From: Raoultibacter massiliensis | GTDB taxonomy: Bacteria > Actinomycetota > Coriobacteriia > Coriobacteriales > Eggerthellaceae | NCBI RefSeq assembly: GCF_900199545.1 | Contig: NZ_LT962671.1 | Coordinates: 1,858,964-1,922,963, forward strand | DNA length: 64,000 bases | Direction: 5' to 3' | Shown: one piece after another, positions 1 to 7,422 of the stretch | Layout: the number at the start of each line of letters is the position of its first letter | How positions within the stretch are numbered: the stretch's first letter is position 1 | The notes under the pieces: model-generated | Database searches by the model: none | Told to the model about the DNA's origin: nothing | The model's input: the letters and a program-made list of their open reading frames with translations, nothing else | Translations under genes and position numbers: made by a program

Positions 1-1214
1 TCCGTAGGCTTCAAAGGCAGGAACTTGAGGCCGAGGAGCAGGATGAGAGCGCCGAGGCCGAACACGCCGAGCGCGATCCCGAACTCGATCGGGGTCGGCC
101 AGTAGACCATGCCCTGGTAGGCGCCCGCCATGCCGGACTCCCAGTTCGTGACCGTCATGGAGGTTACAGGACCGGGCAGATCGATGTTGACGACCTGGAA
201 GCCGCCGACCAGAAGCTGGACGCGCTTGCAGAAGATCGCGACGATCACGGCGAGCGAAGCAACGACGATCAGCTCGTTCCTGCGCAGCGCGGGCACGAAC
301 GCCACGACCGCAGCGAATACGCAGAGCACGACCTCCGCCCAGAAGAACGGAGCGAGCGGACCGGAGGTGAGCATCGCGACCACTTCGGCGCCGGAACCTC
401 CCGGGAAGCCCTCGGTGAGAAGGTCGCAGCCGAAGAAGTACAGGTCGACGAGGACGAACGCGCCGAGCATCTTGAGCATCTTCACGACGTTCGACTGGTC
501 GAGTTCCATGTAGCCCGCGCGGCGCAGCGCGATCACCACGACGAGCACGAGCGCGGTGCCGCACACGAGCGCCGACGAGACGAACCAGGGCGCCATGAGC
601 GCGGTGTGCCACATCTCGCGACCCGCATTCAGGGCGAAGATCCACGCCGTCACGCTGTGCACGAGCACGGCGGTAACGAGCGCGATGACCGAGACGACGC
701 GGAGCGCCTTGGCGGACACCTTGCCCGCCTCGTGGCGAAGCGTCGCCCAGAGGTAGACGACCGACAGAACCAGGTAGGTCGCGATAACCGCGATGTCCCA
801 CATGAGCGGGGAGCTCAGGTTCGAGTATGCGAAGAGCTCCCACAGGCGCAGGGGCTGGCCGAGGTCTACGACCACGAAGCCGATGGCGAGCACCGTGCAG
901 CAGATCGAGGTCCACACGGCCACCTTCGAGATGCCGCCGAAGCCCGGAAGCCCGAGCGCCTTGGGCACCGACGAGATGATGAGGCCGCCCGCGGACAGGC
1001 CCACGAGGAACATGAACATGGTGATGTAGAGCCCCCACGAGTCGAGGTTGCGCATGCCGGTCTGAACCATGCCGCCCGAAAGCTGCACTCCCCAGAGGAC
1101 GAGCCCCGCGACGGTCACGATCGCCGCGATGACGATGGCGACGTTGATGCCCTTGCCCCCGAATTTGGCAGCAGGAGCCGATGACGGCCTTGCCGCCCCT
1201 ATGTTCTCAGACAT
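1..1214 (-). CDS. NrfD-type quinone-interacting membrane subunit, operon A (3' end cut by window)
   Basis: Reading the minus strand from an ATG at 1214 gives MSENIGAARPS followed by a polytopic membrane protein that runs off the window edge after about 404 codons. Motifs typical of NrfD/PsrC/DmsC subunits are visible: SWGLYITMFMFLVGLSAGG near the N-terminus, then VDLGQPLRLWEL and HSVTAWIFALNAGREMWHTA. These subunits anchor the catalytic and ferredoxin subunits at the membrane and exchange electrons with the quinone pool. A good ribosome site (AAAAGGAG) lies just before the ATG, 16 bases after the stop of the ferredoxin gene, so it is the third gene of operon A. It is a diverged paralogue of the NrfD subunits of operons B and C and shares no near-identical tract with them. 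A chaperone gene probably follows outside the window, by analogy with B and C. Confidence 0.9.
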   Translation of the reverse strand, partial: MSENIGAARPSSAPAAKFGGKGINVAIVIAAIVTVAGLVLWGVQLSGGMVQTGMRNLDSWGLYITMFMFLVGLSAGGLIISSVPKALGLPGFGGISKVAVWTSICCTVLAIGFVVVDLGQPLRLWELFAYSNLSSPLMWDIAVIATYLVLSVVYLWATLRHEAGKVSAKALRVVSVIALVTAVLVHSVTAWIFALNAGREMWHTALMAPWFVSSALVCGTALVLVVVIALRRAGYMELDQSNVVKMLKMLGAFVLVDLYFFGCDLLTEGFPGGSGAEVVAMLTSGPLAPFFWAEVVLCVFAAVVAFVPALRRNELIVVASLAVIVAIFCKRVQLLVGGFQVVNIDLPGPVTSMTVTNWESGMAGAYQGMVYWPTPIEFGIALGVFGLGALILLLGLKFLPLKPT

Positions 1215-1230
1215 TGTGTTCTCCTTTTGG

Positions 1231-1875
1231 CTAGACGAGGTAGTAGACGGACGGGTTGGTGCCCTCGCTTGTCAGAAGCTGCTTATATTCCCGGGAGGCA
1301 ATAAGCTTCGATACCTCCGATTCGGGGTCGTTGAGATCGCCGAAGTAGCGGATCCTAGCCGTACACGCCTCGACGCAAGCGGGCTGAAGACCCTTAGCAA
1401 GCCTATGCCAGCACATCGTGCACTTTTCGACCACATGCTTCTGGTGCGCGGGAACATCGGCATCGCCCATCGCATGATCGATGAAACTCCGCGGCTCCTC
1501 CCAGTTGAACGAGCGCACGCCCGTGTAGGGGCAGGCGGCCATGCACATGCGGCAGCCGATGCACTTGTCGTAATCCTGGCGCACGACGCCGGTCTCGGGA
1601 TCCTTGTACGTTGCGCCTACAGGGCATACCTTCACGCAGGCGGGATTATCGCAATGCTGGCAGGCAACCGTAATGTAGTCCATCCTTAGCGTGGGATCCT
1701 CCCCCGACTTCGGATATTTTCCAGAAGGCGTATTCTGATTTACGCCGCCGTCCGTAAGAACCCTATTCCAGAAAATACCTCGGGGTACGTTGTTCTCCAC
1801 TTTGCACGAAGTCATACACGCAGAGCATCCGACGCAGTTCTTTGCGTCGATGACAAAGCCAAGCCTCTCGCTCAT
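1231..1875 (-). CDS. Four-cluster ferredoxin electron-transfer subunit (DmsB/PsrB/NrfC type), operon A
   Basis: This 214-residue protein has four cysteine groups: CVGCSACMTSC near residue 16, CQHCDNPACVKVCP, CIGCRMCMAACP, and CTMC followed by a distant CVEAC. They are expected to hold four [4Fe-4S] clusters that pass electrons between the catalytic molybdenum subunit and the NrfD membrane subunit. It has no signal peptide, which fits export by hitchhiking on the TAT signal of its partner. Its ATG overlaps the stop of the catalytic gene as ATGA, so translation is probably coupled. The family is shared by DMSO, thiosulfate, polysulfide and nitrite reductases, so it does not reveal the substrate. 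Confidence 0.94.
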   Translation of the reverse strand: MSERLGFVIDAKNCVGCSACMTSCKVENNVPRGIFWNRVLTDGGVNQNTPSGKYPKSGEDPTLRMDYITVACQHCDNPACVKVCPVGATYKDPETGVVRQDYDKCIGCRMCMAACPYTGVRSFNWEEPRSFIDHAMGDADVPAHQKHVVEKCTMCWHRLAKGLQPACVEACTARIRYFGDLNDPESEVSKLIASREYKQLLTSEGTNPSVYYLV

Positions 1876-4286
1876 CGGTTCTCGCCCTCCTCATTCCAGG
1901 GTCGGATGTCGCATATGCAGTCAGGAAAATTGTTGGCATGGGTCCATAAGCTGAAATCCGGATTAAGCAACTCGCTCCAGCTTCCTGCTTTATGCTGGCT
2001 AATTTGCCATCCTTTGGGATAAGCTACGGTTCCCGGGCGAATCCCCTCTGAATAGACGGCCCTGCCGACGGCATGGCCCCGGTCGTTGAACGCTTCGACG
2101 TAGCCGCCGTCCTCCACACCACGGGCTTGAGCGTCGATCGGGTTGACGTAAAGAATAGGCTCGGGATCGATTTCGTGCAGAATGCCAACGGTGAAATACT
2201 GGGAATGGACGCGAAAGCGACCGCGGAAACTCAAAAACGAGAGGGGATACTCTTTCATTCTTTCGTTCTCGTACCAATTTTCCGAAGGCTCTTCCCAGCG
2301 TATCATCAAATGCTCGCGCTGCACCTCTTCCTCCGTAGGAACCCTCGTGCCCACACGACCGAAATTCGCCTTAGGTGTCTCTGTATAGAACTCAGCCCTA
2401 CCGGTAGCCGTGCCAAATTTTTCGGGGTATGCAATGTGCGTTTCCTTGGGAGCCCAACGAAGAAAGCCCTTTTCTTTCAAATTCTCCCAAGAGTATCCCA
2501 TCTCCAAATTAGACGGAACCTCGAAAAGACGCCTGCAAAGCTCTTCGTCATCTTCTTCAAAGTAGCCGCCCAATCCCATCTTGTCCGCAATAATGCGCAC
2601 AATGTCGCAGTCCGACTTTGCCTCAAAAGGAGGATCAATCGCCTTCTCGTTATAGCTCATGCTAAACGTACAGCTCGCAGTAGTAAAATCTTCGCACTCG
2701 AAATGCTGTGCCGCAGGCAGTACCAAATCGGCAAATCGCGCCGTGTCGGTCATCGCCGAATCGGCCACGACAATGTAATCCAAGCTGGGGAATATGATAT
2801 CCCTCCAATCGCTTACATTAGGCGCCGTGTTCACGGGATTGGCAAAGTAAAAATACGCCATCTTTACCGGGAAATCTTGACCCATCAGTTTGCTTCCCTG
2901 AGCAATGTTTACCCAATCGATTGTCGAAAACGACATCGTCGTGTTAGCAACTGGAGACCCATACGTGTAGTCGTATCCCATGTAAAATGACCACAACATC
3001 CCATAGGTCGAGCCAGGTTTTCCGTAGTTTCCGCACAGAAAGCTCGTCATGAACCCCGCCGCCGCCATCTGCGCTCCATTTTGGTAGTTCAACGGACCGT
3101 ATCCAAGAATGGCATACACCGAACCAGACAAATAATAATCAACCAACTCATTAATTGTTTCTACGGGAATATCCGTCTTTTCGGACACGATCTCAGGCGT
3201 CCATTCGGCAATAATATCCATTTGAAGCTTCAATGCGGTAGAGCACTTTACCCCATCGACAACATACTCGGCAAACAACTCCGGTTTGGCAGCCTCATCG
3301 GCGGCTTTAAGGCTATCGCCCTCAAGAACAAGGCAATTTCCAGCATCGTCGCGCAAAAACGCCCCGTCGTCTTCGCGTACAAGAAATGGAGCGACCGTGC
3401 GATTGGCCATGAATTCCTCGTCTATGGCGCCTCTTTCCATCATGATATTCATCATGCCGAAATAGAGCAGGGTATCCGATCCAGGCCGAATGGATATCCA
3501 GCGATCAGCCTTCGATGCGATGACGGTGTAGCTTGGGTCGACGACAACGATTTTCGTTCCATTGGCTTGCGCTTTTTTCAAATGATGCCAGTGGTGGACC
3601 TGGGCATCAGTGATATTCGCACCATAGACAATAATAGTGTCGGCGTTCACGGCATCCGTGAGCTCATTTGCATCATTGCCATCTCCGATAATCTTTCCAG
3701 CGTAGCCAATAGCGATGTCATTGCAGGGCTGTGCCGTCGAAACACCGAGTAAACACTTCAGACGATTATACATAGCGGTCACCGCAGTACCGTAGTTGCC
3801 CGTCAAGCTGCAAAAAGCAACCGCCTGCTTTCCGTATTTGTCTTGGGTTTCGGTAATTTTGGTCGCAATCTCATCGATCGCCTCATCCCACGAAACCCTC
3901 TCCCATTCCCCTGCTCCGCGATCAGTACCCTCCACTCGGCGCATGGGGTATTTGAGGCGTTCCTCGTTATAGATGCGCTCAACATGAGTAAGGCCGCGCT
4001 GGCAAATGCGTGAATACTCCGGGAACTCGGGCAACTCGCGCTTTGATGTCTTCACAACCTTACCATCGCGAACGTGTACGTTTATGTTGCAGTAGCCGAA
4101 GCAATTAGGGCGGCAAACGCAACGAGCGAGGTGCTCGCCCTCAGCTTCAACCTGCCCTGGGTTATATTCAGCTAAAGCGGTCATCGAGCCCGCACCTGTT
4201 AGCGCGGCTGCTCCCGTCACTGCAGCCGTTGTCCTGAGAAAGCTTCTACGAGTGAGCCCGCCCTGCGGGCTGTTCGCTCCTGACAT
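1872..4286 (-). CDS. TAT-exported molybdopterin oxidoreductase, catalytic subunit, operon A
   Basis: An 804-residue DMSO-reductase-superfamily enzyme. The start is set at 4286, where a strong AGGAGG site precedes MSGANSPQGG; an in-frame start at 4331 would add 15 residues and lacks such a site. A twin-arginine signal (TRRSFLRTTAAV) is followed by a hydrophobic stretch ending at TALA. The [4Fe-4S] motif near residue 55 reads CVCRPNCFGYC, with a fourth Cys at SRICQRG. Molybdopterin-family blocks follow: WERVSWDEAIDEIA, VVVDPSYT, SIRPGSDTLLYFGM, and a C-terminal molydopterin-dinucleotide-binding region (VNPIDAQARGVEDGG, SYPKGWQ-like). It should act outside the membrane as a terminal reductase or dehydrogenase. 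The substrate cannot be read from the sequence. It is clearly more distant from the catalytic subunits B and C than they are from each other. Operator-like repeats lie in the 310 bases upstream. Confidence 0.93.
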   Translation of the reverse strand: MSGANSPQGGLTRRSFLRTTAAVTGAAALTGAGSMTALAEYNPGQVEAEGEHLARCVCRPNCFGYCNINVHVRDGKVVKTSKRELPEFPEYSRICQRGLTHVERIYNEERLKYPMRRVEGTDRGAGEWERVSWDEAIDEIATKITETQDKYGKQAVAFCSLTGNYGTAVTAMYNRLKCLLGVSTAQPCNDIAIGYAGKIIGDGNDANELTDAVNADTIIVYGANITDAQVHHWHHLKKAQANGTKIVVVDPSYTVIASKADRWISIRPGSDTLLYFGMMNIMMERGAIDEEFMANRTVAPFLVREDDGAFLRDDAGNCLVLEGDSLKAADEAAKPELFAEYVVDGVKCSTALKLQMDIIAEWTPEIVSEKTDIPVETINELVDYYLSGSVYAILGYGPLNYQNGAQMAAAGFMTSFLCGNYGKPGSTYGMLWSFYMGYDYTYGSPVANTTMSFSTIDWVNIAQGSKLMGQDFPVKMAYFYFANPVNTAPNVSDWRDIIFPSLDYIVVADSAMTDTARFADLVLPAAQHFECEDFTTASCTFSMSYNEKAIDPPFEAKSDCDIVRIIADKMGLGGYFEEDDEELCRRLFEVPSNLEMGYSWENLKEKGFLRWAPKETHIAYPEKFGTATGRAEFYTETPKANFGRVGTRVPTEEEVQREHLMIRWEEPSENWYENERMKEYPLSFLSFRGRFRVHSQYFTVGILHEIDPEPILYVNPIDAQARGVEDGGYVEAFNDRGHAVGRAVYSEGIRPGTVAYPKGWQISQHKAGSWSELLNPDFSLWTHANNFPDCICDIRPWNEEGENR

Positions 4287-4399
4287 TTCTCCTCCTAAAT
4301 ACTCGTCAAGACATCCCCTCGCATTGCCCATGCTTTCCGAGCGATTGCAACCTTTCGGGACATCCCCACTGTTTCCATGTCAGAATCGGCCGATTCTTT

Positions 4400-4463
4400 C
4401 TTGTCATAGTCTGCCATACGTCACTATGATTATCAATAGAATTGTATGACAGACTATGACAAG
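4400..4463. promoter_or_regulatory. Long inverted repeat, candidate GntR operator upstream of molybdoenzyme A
   Basis: Two 20-bp arms at 4400-4419 and 4444-4463 are reverse complements with one mismatch, separated by 24 AT-rich bases. Each arm holds two half-sites about one helical turn apart: TGTCATA plus GCCATAC on the left, TATGACA twice on the right. It lies about 115-180 bases before the catalytic gene of operon A. The same half-site recurs near the other two loci, which makes it a candidate binding site for the adjacent YtrA-type GntR regulator. The regulator assignment is inference. Confidence 0.7.
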
Positions 4464-4530
4464 AGTTATTCTATTTTGTAGATAATAGGAATTTACCTGC
4501 GGTTTTGTGTTTTCGCTTTGAAACGACCGC

Positions 4531-4548
4531 TATGACAGGCGTATGACA
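4531..4548. promoter_or_regulatory. Direct repeat of TATGACA between slipin and molybdoenzyme A
   Basis: TATGACA occurs at 4531-4537 and again at 4542-4548, an 11-base period. These add to the four half-sites at 4400-4463. The rest of the 4287-4596 interval is AT-rich around 4420-4500 and shows no open reading frame or terminator that I can support. Confidence 0.5.
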
Positions 4549-4596
4549 GAGACTCTCTTTGCAAGACGAACGAGGGCATAGCGGAGCACCCCTGCC

Positions 4597-5583
4597 CTAC
4601 TCGCCCCGCACGGCGCGCTCGACGGCCTCAGCGGCCTTCTCGCCCGAATCGCTCGTGAAACCCTCGGAGAACGCGCTCGGGATGACGAGCGTGCCGCCCG
4701 ACTTCTTCACGCTCTCGTAAGCGAGGTGCATGGTGCGCAGCTTCATCGCCTCGGGGTTGTCCTTGTACGCCTCCGACGCGTCGGCGAGCATGTCGGAGAT
4801 GTCCTTCTCGGCTTCGGCGAGCACCATGCGCGCGTTCTTCTCGCGCTCGGCGATGGCTTCAAGCGACATGGCTTCCTGCAGCTCTTTGGGAACCACGATG
4901 TCGCGGACTTCCACGTCGATGATGTCGATGCCCCACGGGCTCAGCTTCTCCTCGATGGCCACCTTCAGCTCCTCGTCGAGCTGATCGCGGCGCATGGCCA
5001 CCTCGGCCACCGTCGCGCGGCCGATCGCCTTGCGCATGGCGGTCTGAGCGACCCACGCCACAGCCGCCGAATAATCCTCGACCTCAACCGTCGCCTTCTT
5101 AGGGCTGAACACCATCCAGAACAGCACCGCATCCACGTTGATGGGAACCAGATCGCTCGTCAGAGTTTCTTCGGCGCCGAAGTACGTGGCCGATACGCGC
5201 TGATCGATTCGCAGCGTATAGAACTCGATGATAGGCCAGGTGAACACGATGCCTGGCCCCGCCACGCGGTTGAACTTGCCGAACCGAAGCACGACTGCCT
5301 TCTCCCATTCGAGCACGATGTGAACCGAGTTCGCAGCAAGCCACCCAACGACCACGGCAACGATGAGCGCCGCAAGGCTCACCCCGCCCAAACCGTACTC
5401 CGCAATCGCGAGCACAATGCCGAACGCCGCCAGGAACACGACGATCGCGAACACGACCGCCCCGTTGCGCGACGCCTTCCGCTTACCCGTTTCGAACCGC
5501 GGATCGCTTACCGCGGAGCCCCGCGCGCCTGCGATCGGGGGTTCCTGCACGATATCGGTGTCGTAATGCTTTCTGCGATGCAT
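4597..5583 (-). CDS. Slipin (stomatin/prohibitin, SPFH) membrane protein, cassette A
   Basis: This 328-residue protein has a basic N-terminal tail, a long hydrophobic segment at roughly residues 40-95, then a Band-7/SPFH domain. Diagnostic stretches are EWEKAVVLRFGKFNRVAGPG, RIDQRVSATYFGAEE, DVEVRDIVVPKELQEAM and an AEREKNARMVLAEAEKD coiled-coil-like tail. Slipins oligomerise in membranes and scaffold or protect partner proteins; many are paired with an NfeD protein, but none is present here. The start is supported by AAGGAGG just upstream. It lies 31 bases after the GntR gene and is the last gene of the cassette before the molybdoenzyme operon. Two paralogues occupy the same place in loci B and C, which argues for a role linked to these enzymes. 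Confidence 0.92.
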   Translation of the reverse strand: MHRRKHYDTDIVQEPPIAGARGSAVSDPRFETGKRKASRNGAVVFAIVVFLAAFGIVLAIAEYGLGGVSLAALIVAVVVGWLAANSVHIVLEWEKAVVLRFGKFNRVAGPGIVFTWPIIEFYTLRIDQRVSATYFGAEETLTSDLVPINVDAVLFWMVFSPKKATVEVEDYSAAVAWVAQTAMRKAIGRATVAEVAMRRDQLDEELKVAIEEKLSPWGIDIIDVEVRDIVVPKELQEAMSLEAIAEREKNARMVLAEAEKDISDMLADASEAYKDNPEAMKLRTMHLAYESVKKSGGTLVIPSAFSEGFTSDSGEKAAEAVERAVRGE

Positions 5584-5614
5584 CGTCTGCCTCCTTCACG
5601 GGATGCGATCCCGA

Positions 5615-6034
5615 CTATTCCCTCGCCCGTTTCGCCTTTTCGTTGTTCAAGCACTCGGTGAACTGCACTTCTATATCTTCGATCGACATGCCCAGCTCGA
5701 AGCATCGTTTGAGGTACTCGACCGTCACGATCTCGGCGGTCGAGGAGATGCTCACGCCTGGCTTGTCGCTCACGTCGCACACGAACGCGCCCTGGCGGCG
5801 CTTCGACTGGATGTAGCCGTCCTGCTCGAGGCTCATGTACACCTTGCTCACCGTGTTGTAGTTGACCTCGACATCGGCCGCCAGCCCGCGCACAGTGGGC
5901 AGCTGGTCGCCCGGCATGTAGTACCCCGACGTGATGAGGTAAATGAACCGGTTCTTCAGCTGCAACCAGATGGGAATGCTGCTCTTCTCGTCGATCTCGA
6001 ACAGCGCGGCGTTCGTGTTCTCCCTATCTCTCAA
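5615..6034 (-). CDS. Short GntR-family (YtrA-type) transcriptional regulator, cassette A
   Basis: A 139-residue regulator with the N-terminal winged helix of GntR proteins: IPIWLQLKNRFIYLI, PGDQLPTVRGLA, VNYNTVSKVYMSLEQDGYI. The region after the DNA-binding domain is only about 60 residues, as in the YtrA subfamily, which usually dimerises through short helices. No internal ATG exists before the domain, so a TTG start at 6034 is used, preceded by AGGG. It sits 21 bases after the NrfD-like gene and is probably co-transcribed with it and the slipin. Palindromes with TATGACA cores upstream of the cassette (7128-7162) and upstream of operon A (4400-4463) are its likely targets, by inference. Confidence 0.92.
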   Translation of the reverse strand: MRDRENTNAALFEIDEKSSIPIWLQLKNRFIYLITSGYYMPGDQLPTVRGLAADVEVNYNTVSKVYMSLEQDGYIQSKRRQGAFVCDVSDKPGVSISSTAEIVTVEYLKRCFELGMSIEDIEVQFTECLNNEKAKRARE

Positions 6035-6055
6035 GCGCGATACCCTGCTTCCTCA

Positions 6056-7012
6056 TCAGCTCAGACCTTCGGTCAGATCGATCGTCTCTTCCATTGCGGG
6101 CTCGAGCACCAAATCGCGGTGCACACCCGCTTCCACCATGCCGTATCGAAGGCAGAACGCCCCGATCAGCACCAAAACCGCACTCACAGCTAGCGCCGCA
6201 TGCAGATCAACCCGCCCTCGAATGCCCACGACCTCGACGACGAGCGGCGCCGCAAGCCCGCAGGCTGCGAACCCGAGCCACCACACAAGTGCCAGCTCTC
6301 CCTGCGTGAGGATCGCAAACGACTCCTGCACCCCGAAATGCCCGCTTTGCCCCGCAAGCACGACGAAACATGCAGCGCAAACGGCTTCGAGCACGATAGC
6401 TGCCGCATCCGCGCAAACGAGCACGCGAAGTACGCGGACGCAAGCACGGTCGCATTCCACGAAGAACGACACCGCGAACAAAAGCGCGATGCCGCTCGAT
6501 GCCGACGACAGGACGAACAGCGCGGGCACCAGCGGCGACGCCCAAAACGCCACGCCGCCGACCGACTGGAGCAGAAGCCCCGTGTAGAGCATCACCACCA
6601 ACGCGACCGCAACCGCAATCGCCTCAAGCGCCACCACGACCGAGCGCTTGACGAACGACAGGTACATGAACCGCACGAGCACAAGGGCCGCACCAAGCAC
6701 GCCGAGCGCGGCGAGCGCATACGAGCCGAGCGTCATGACCGACATCGTCGGGCTCAAAAACAAAGCGAGCGCCCTATCGATACGGCCGAGATCGAGCAGC
6801 AAACTCACGATGCCCACCGCAAGCGCGACGAAGCCCGCAAGAAACCCGTAATCGACGATCCGTCCTAGGGGGCGCACCGAAGGTCCGGGGCCATACGACG
6901 ACGTACCGAACGGCTGCTTCACCGCCAAAAGGTCGATGAGCGAGCACGCAGCAATCGCTCCCGCCCCAGCTCCGCCGAGGAAAAGGTAGAACACCGCAAA
7001 TGCGCCAAACAT
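6056..7012 (-). CDS. Solitary NrfD-like polytopic membrane protein, cassette A
   Basis: A 318-residue multi-spanning protein beginning MFGAFAVFYLFLGGAGAGA. The start at 7012 has GGAGGG upstream and aligns exactly with the start of the cassette B paralogue; an upstream in-frame start at 7120 would add 36 residues without a comparable site. The opening FLGGAGAG helix, LDLGRIDRAL and the MVMLYTGLLLQSV helix resemble NrfD/DmsC quinone-reactive subunits. No ferredoxin or catalytic gene lies next to it inside the cassette, unlike the NrfD of the molybdoenzyme operon. It is the first gene of the NrfD-like/GntR/slipin cassette. A role as quinone or redox sensor, or as an alternative anchor, is speculative. 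Confidence 0.85.
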   Translation of the reverse strand: MFGAFAVFYLFLGGAGAGAIAACSLIDLLAVKQPFGTSSYGPGPSVRPLGRIVDYGFLAGFVALAVGIVSLLLDLGRIDRALALFLSPTMSVMTLGSYALAALGVLGAALVLVRFMYLSFVKRSVVVALEAIAVAVALVVMLYTGLLLQSVGGVAFWASPLVPALFVLSSASSGIALLFAVSFFVECDRACVRVLRVLVCADAAAIVLEAVCAACFVVLAGQSGHFGVQESFAILTQGELALVWWLGFAACGLAAPLVVEVVGIRGRVDLHAALAVSAVLVLIGAFCLRYGMVEAGVHRDLVLEPAMEETIDLTEGLS

Positions 7013-7127
7013 GCCTTCCCTCCAAACGAGACCGTGTATAAGCCCGGACCGACCAGAATGGCACAAGCAGCTCACACCATCCTGCAAATACCTTTCTGCA
7101 TCTGAACCAGTATGCCACAAAAAGAAG

Positions 7128-7162
7128 CTCCCGTATATGACACGGTGTCATATACGGGAGCA
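7128..7162. promoter_or_regulatory. Perfect 17-bp-arm palindrome upstream of cassette A
   Basis: The arms at 7128-7144 and 7146-7162 are exact reverse complements separated by one base, with the core ATATGACAC/GTGTCATAT. It lies about 115 bases before the NrfD-like start on the minus strand. The symmetry and TATGACA core are typical of a dimeric GntR operator. No U-tract follows on the minus strand, so a terminator is less likely. A near half-site (TATGCCA) lies at 7112-7118. Confidence 0.75.
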
Positions 7163-7422
7163 AGAGCGTCTCCCGTTTTTCCAAGTACTTATAGCTATTG
7201 CTCTTTAGTTGACGCCTCAGCCCGCAGATACAGATTTTAGCCTTTGGACCGAACCGAACCCGAAGACGGCATCTCTCGCCTCAACACCTTGGTGCTGGCA
7301 ACCCGCTGGCAATCCGCATTCGGCTCTCGTGCTTTCATCTGCCAACCTATTACCGTTATAATCTTCCCTAACGCTATCCGGATACGTCGCGCACCGCACA
7401 AGTGCGCTCATGAGGGGTTCCT

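Noticed and set aside
7128..7162. Reading the palindrome as a terminator
   Set aside because: No U-tract follows on the minus strand and it lies upstream of a gene; the TATGACA core fits an operator better.
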